Positions 63,727-64,000 of a stretch of 64,000 nt of DNA are shown here, one piece after another; the first letter of the stretch is position 1, and the number at the start of each line of letters is the position of its first letter. Origin of the DNA: an uncultured Aquimarina sp. (lineage in GTDB: Bacteria > Bacteroidota > Bacteroidia > Flavobacteriales > Flavobacteriaceae); assembly GCA_947498705.1 (NCBI GenBank), contig CANMLW010000001.1:248001-312000 (forward strand), given 5' to 3'. The translations under genes were made by a program, and so were the position numbers. Under the pieces are notes generated by a model, which saw only the letters and a list, made by a program, of their open reading frames with translations, ran no database searches and had not been told where the DNA came from.

Positions 63727-64000
63727 ATGAAACGTCTAATTAGTAAGTTGAGTCTTTTTTTCGCCATATGTCTGGGGATATTTACGTTTGTTTTAATGAA
63801 TTATGGAGGTGCCATAGATTACTTTTATGAAAAATTTACGACACCAAAGGCCAAGTCAATGATTATGGGAGACTCAAGAAGTCTTCAGGGGATTCAGCCA
63901 AGAGTTATGAATGAGTATTTTAAAGACTCTGATCTGGATCTGCCCATGTTTAATTATAGCTTTACTATTGCTCAGGCTCTTATTGGTCCGTTATACAACG
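63727..64000 (+). CDS. SGNH hydrolase/DltD-like protein, 3'-truncated by window end
   Basis: 91 codons seen, cut at 64000. MKRLISKLSLFFAICLGIFT is an N-terminal membrane anchor or signal; then SMIMGDSRSLQGIQPRVMNE holds the GDS motif with candidate nucleophile S50. DltD, AlgX and AlgJ type proteins with this GDS region act with MBOATs on the outside of the membrane. Six bases separate it from the MBOAT stop. Full length and the Asp-x-x-His motif are beyond the window. Confidence 0.7.
   Translation, partial: MKRLISKLSLFFAICLGIFTFVLMNYGGAIDYFYEKFTTPKAKSMIMGDSRSLQGIQPRVMNEYFKDSDLDLPMFNYSFTIAQALIGPLYN

Overview
The window is AT-rich chromosomal DNA from a marine-type member of the Flavobacteriaceae (Bacteroidota). 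Reasons: three proteins end in type IX secretion (Por) sorting domains, there is a SusR-like hybrid two-component regulator, sulfatases and a GH18 chitinase, a MutS2 without Smr domain, and many genes carry the Bacteroidota promoter -7 element TAnnTTTG upstream. The combination fits an Aquimarina-like polysaccharide degrader, but the genus is inference. No rRNA, tRNA, CRISPR array or intact insertion sequence was recognised.

Layout. 0-11 kb is mostly housekeeping: priA (5' end cut by the window), a LytTR response regulator, the rpsF-rpsR-rplI ribosomal operon with a textbook promoter and terminator, a 160-bp imperfect palindrome, a small conserved protein, hisS, a lipoprotein, a cytochrome c/YceI-like fusion lipoprotein, an SDR and a transaldolase. 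10.7-18.5 kb holds a thioredoxin-fold lipoprotein without its cysteines, an ABC-F ATPase with one degenerate ATP site, and a large propeller protein with both a lipobox and a sorting domain. 18.6-21.4 kb holds small membrane genes and the relic of a TonB-receptor/DUF4249 pair.

21.6-37.5 kb is a carbohydrate-use region: a secreted multidomain sulfatase, a secreted chitinase, a lipoprotein sulfatase, a hybrid two-component regulator, and an operon of a PIG-L type deacetylase, a 36-residue membrane peptide and a sodium/solute symporter. This suggests use of sulfated, N-acetylated amino-sugar polymers. No intact SusC/SusD pair is present; the only TonB-receptor trace is the decayed one at 19.5-20.2 kb.

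37.7-51.2 kb holds mutS2, ung, two previously unlisted small membrane-protein genes, a signal-less solute-binding-like protein, an AraC regulator with SRPBCC, DUF1579-like and double-SnoaL genes, a tight four-gene operon (2OG-Fe oxygenase, SUI1, DUF1835, nucleoside phosphorylase) and a fused E1 alpha/beta 2-oxoacid dehydrogenase.

51.3 kb to the end is an exopolysaccharide/capsule operon, all on the + strand: WbpP-like epimerase, WbpO-like dehydrogenase, Wzx-like flippase, a PP-loop protein with a QueC-like zinc tetrad, a polysaccharide pyruvyl transferase, two tandem paralogous GT4 glycosyltransferases, a hexapeptide acetyltransferase, and then a Dlt-like set (amino-acid-type adenylating enzyme, carrier protein, MBOAT, start of an SGNH/DltD-like protein cut by the window end). 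Together these predict a uronic-acid-containing polymer decorated with pyruvate, acetyl and possibly aminoacyl groups. The PP-loop protein next to the flippase and the Dlt-like set are the best candidates for new biology.
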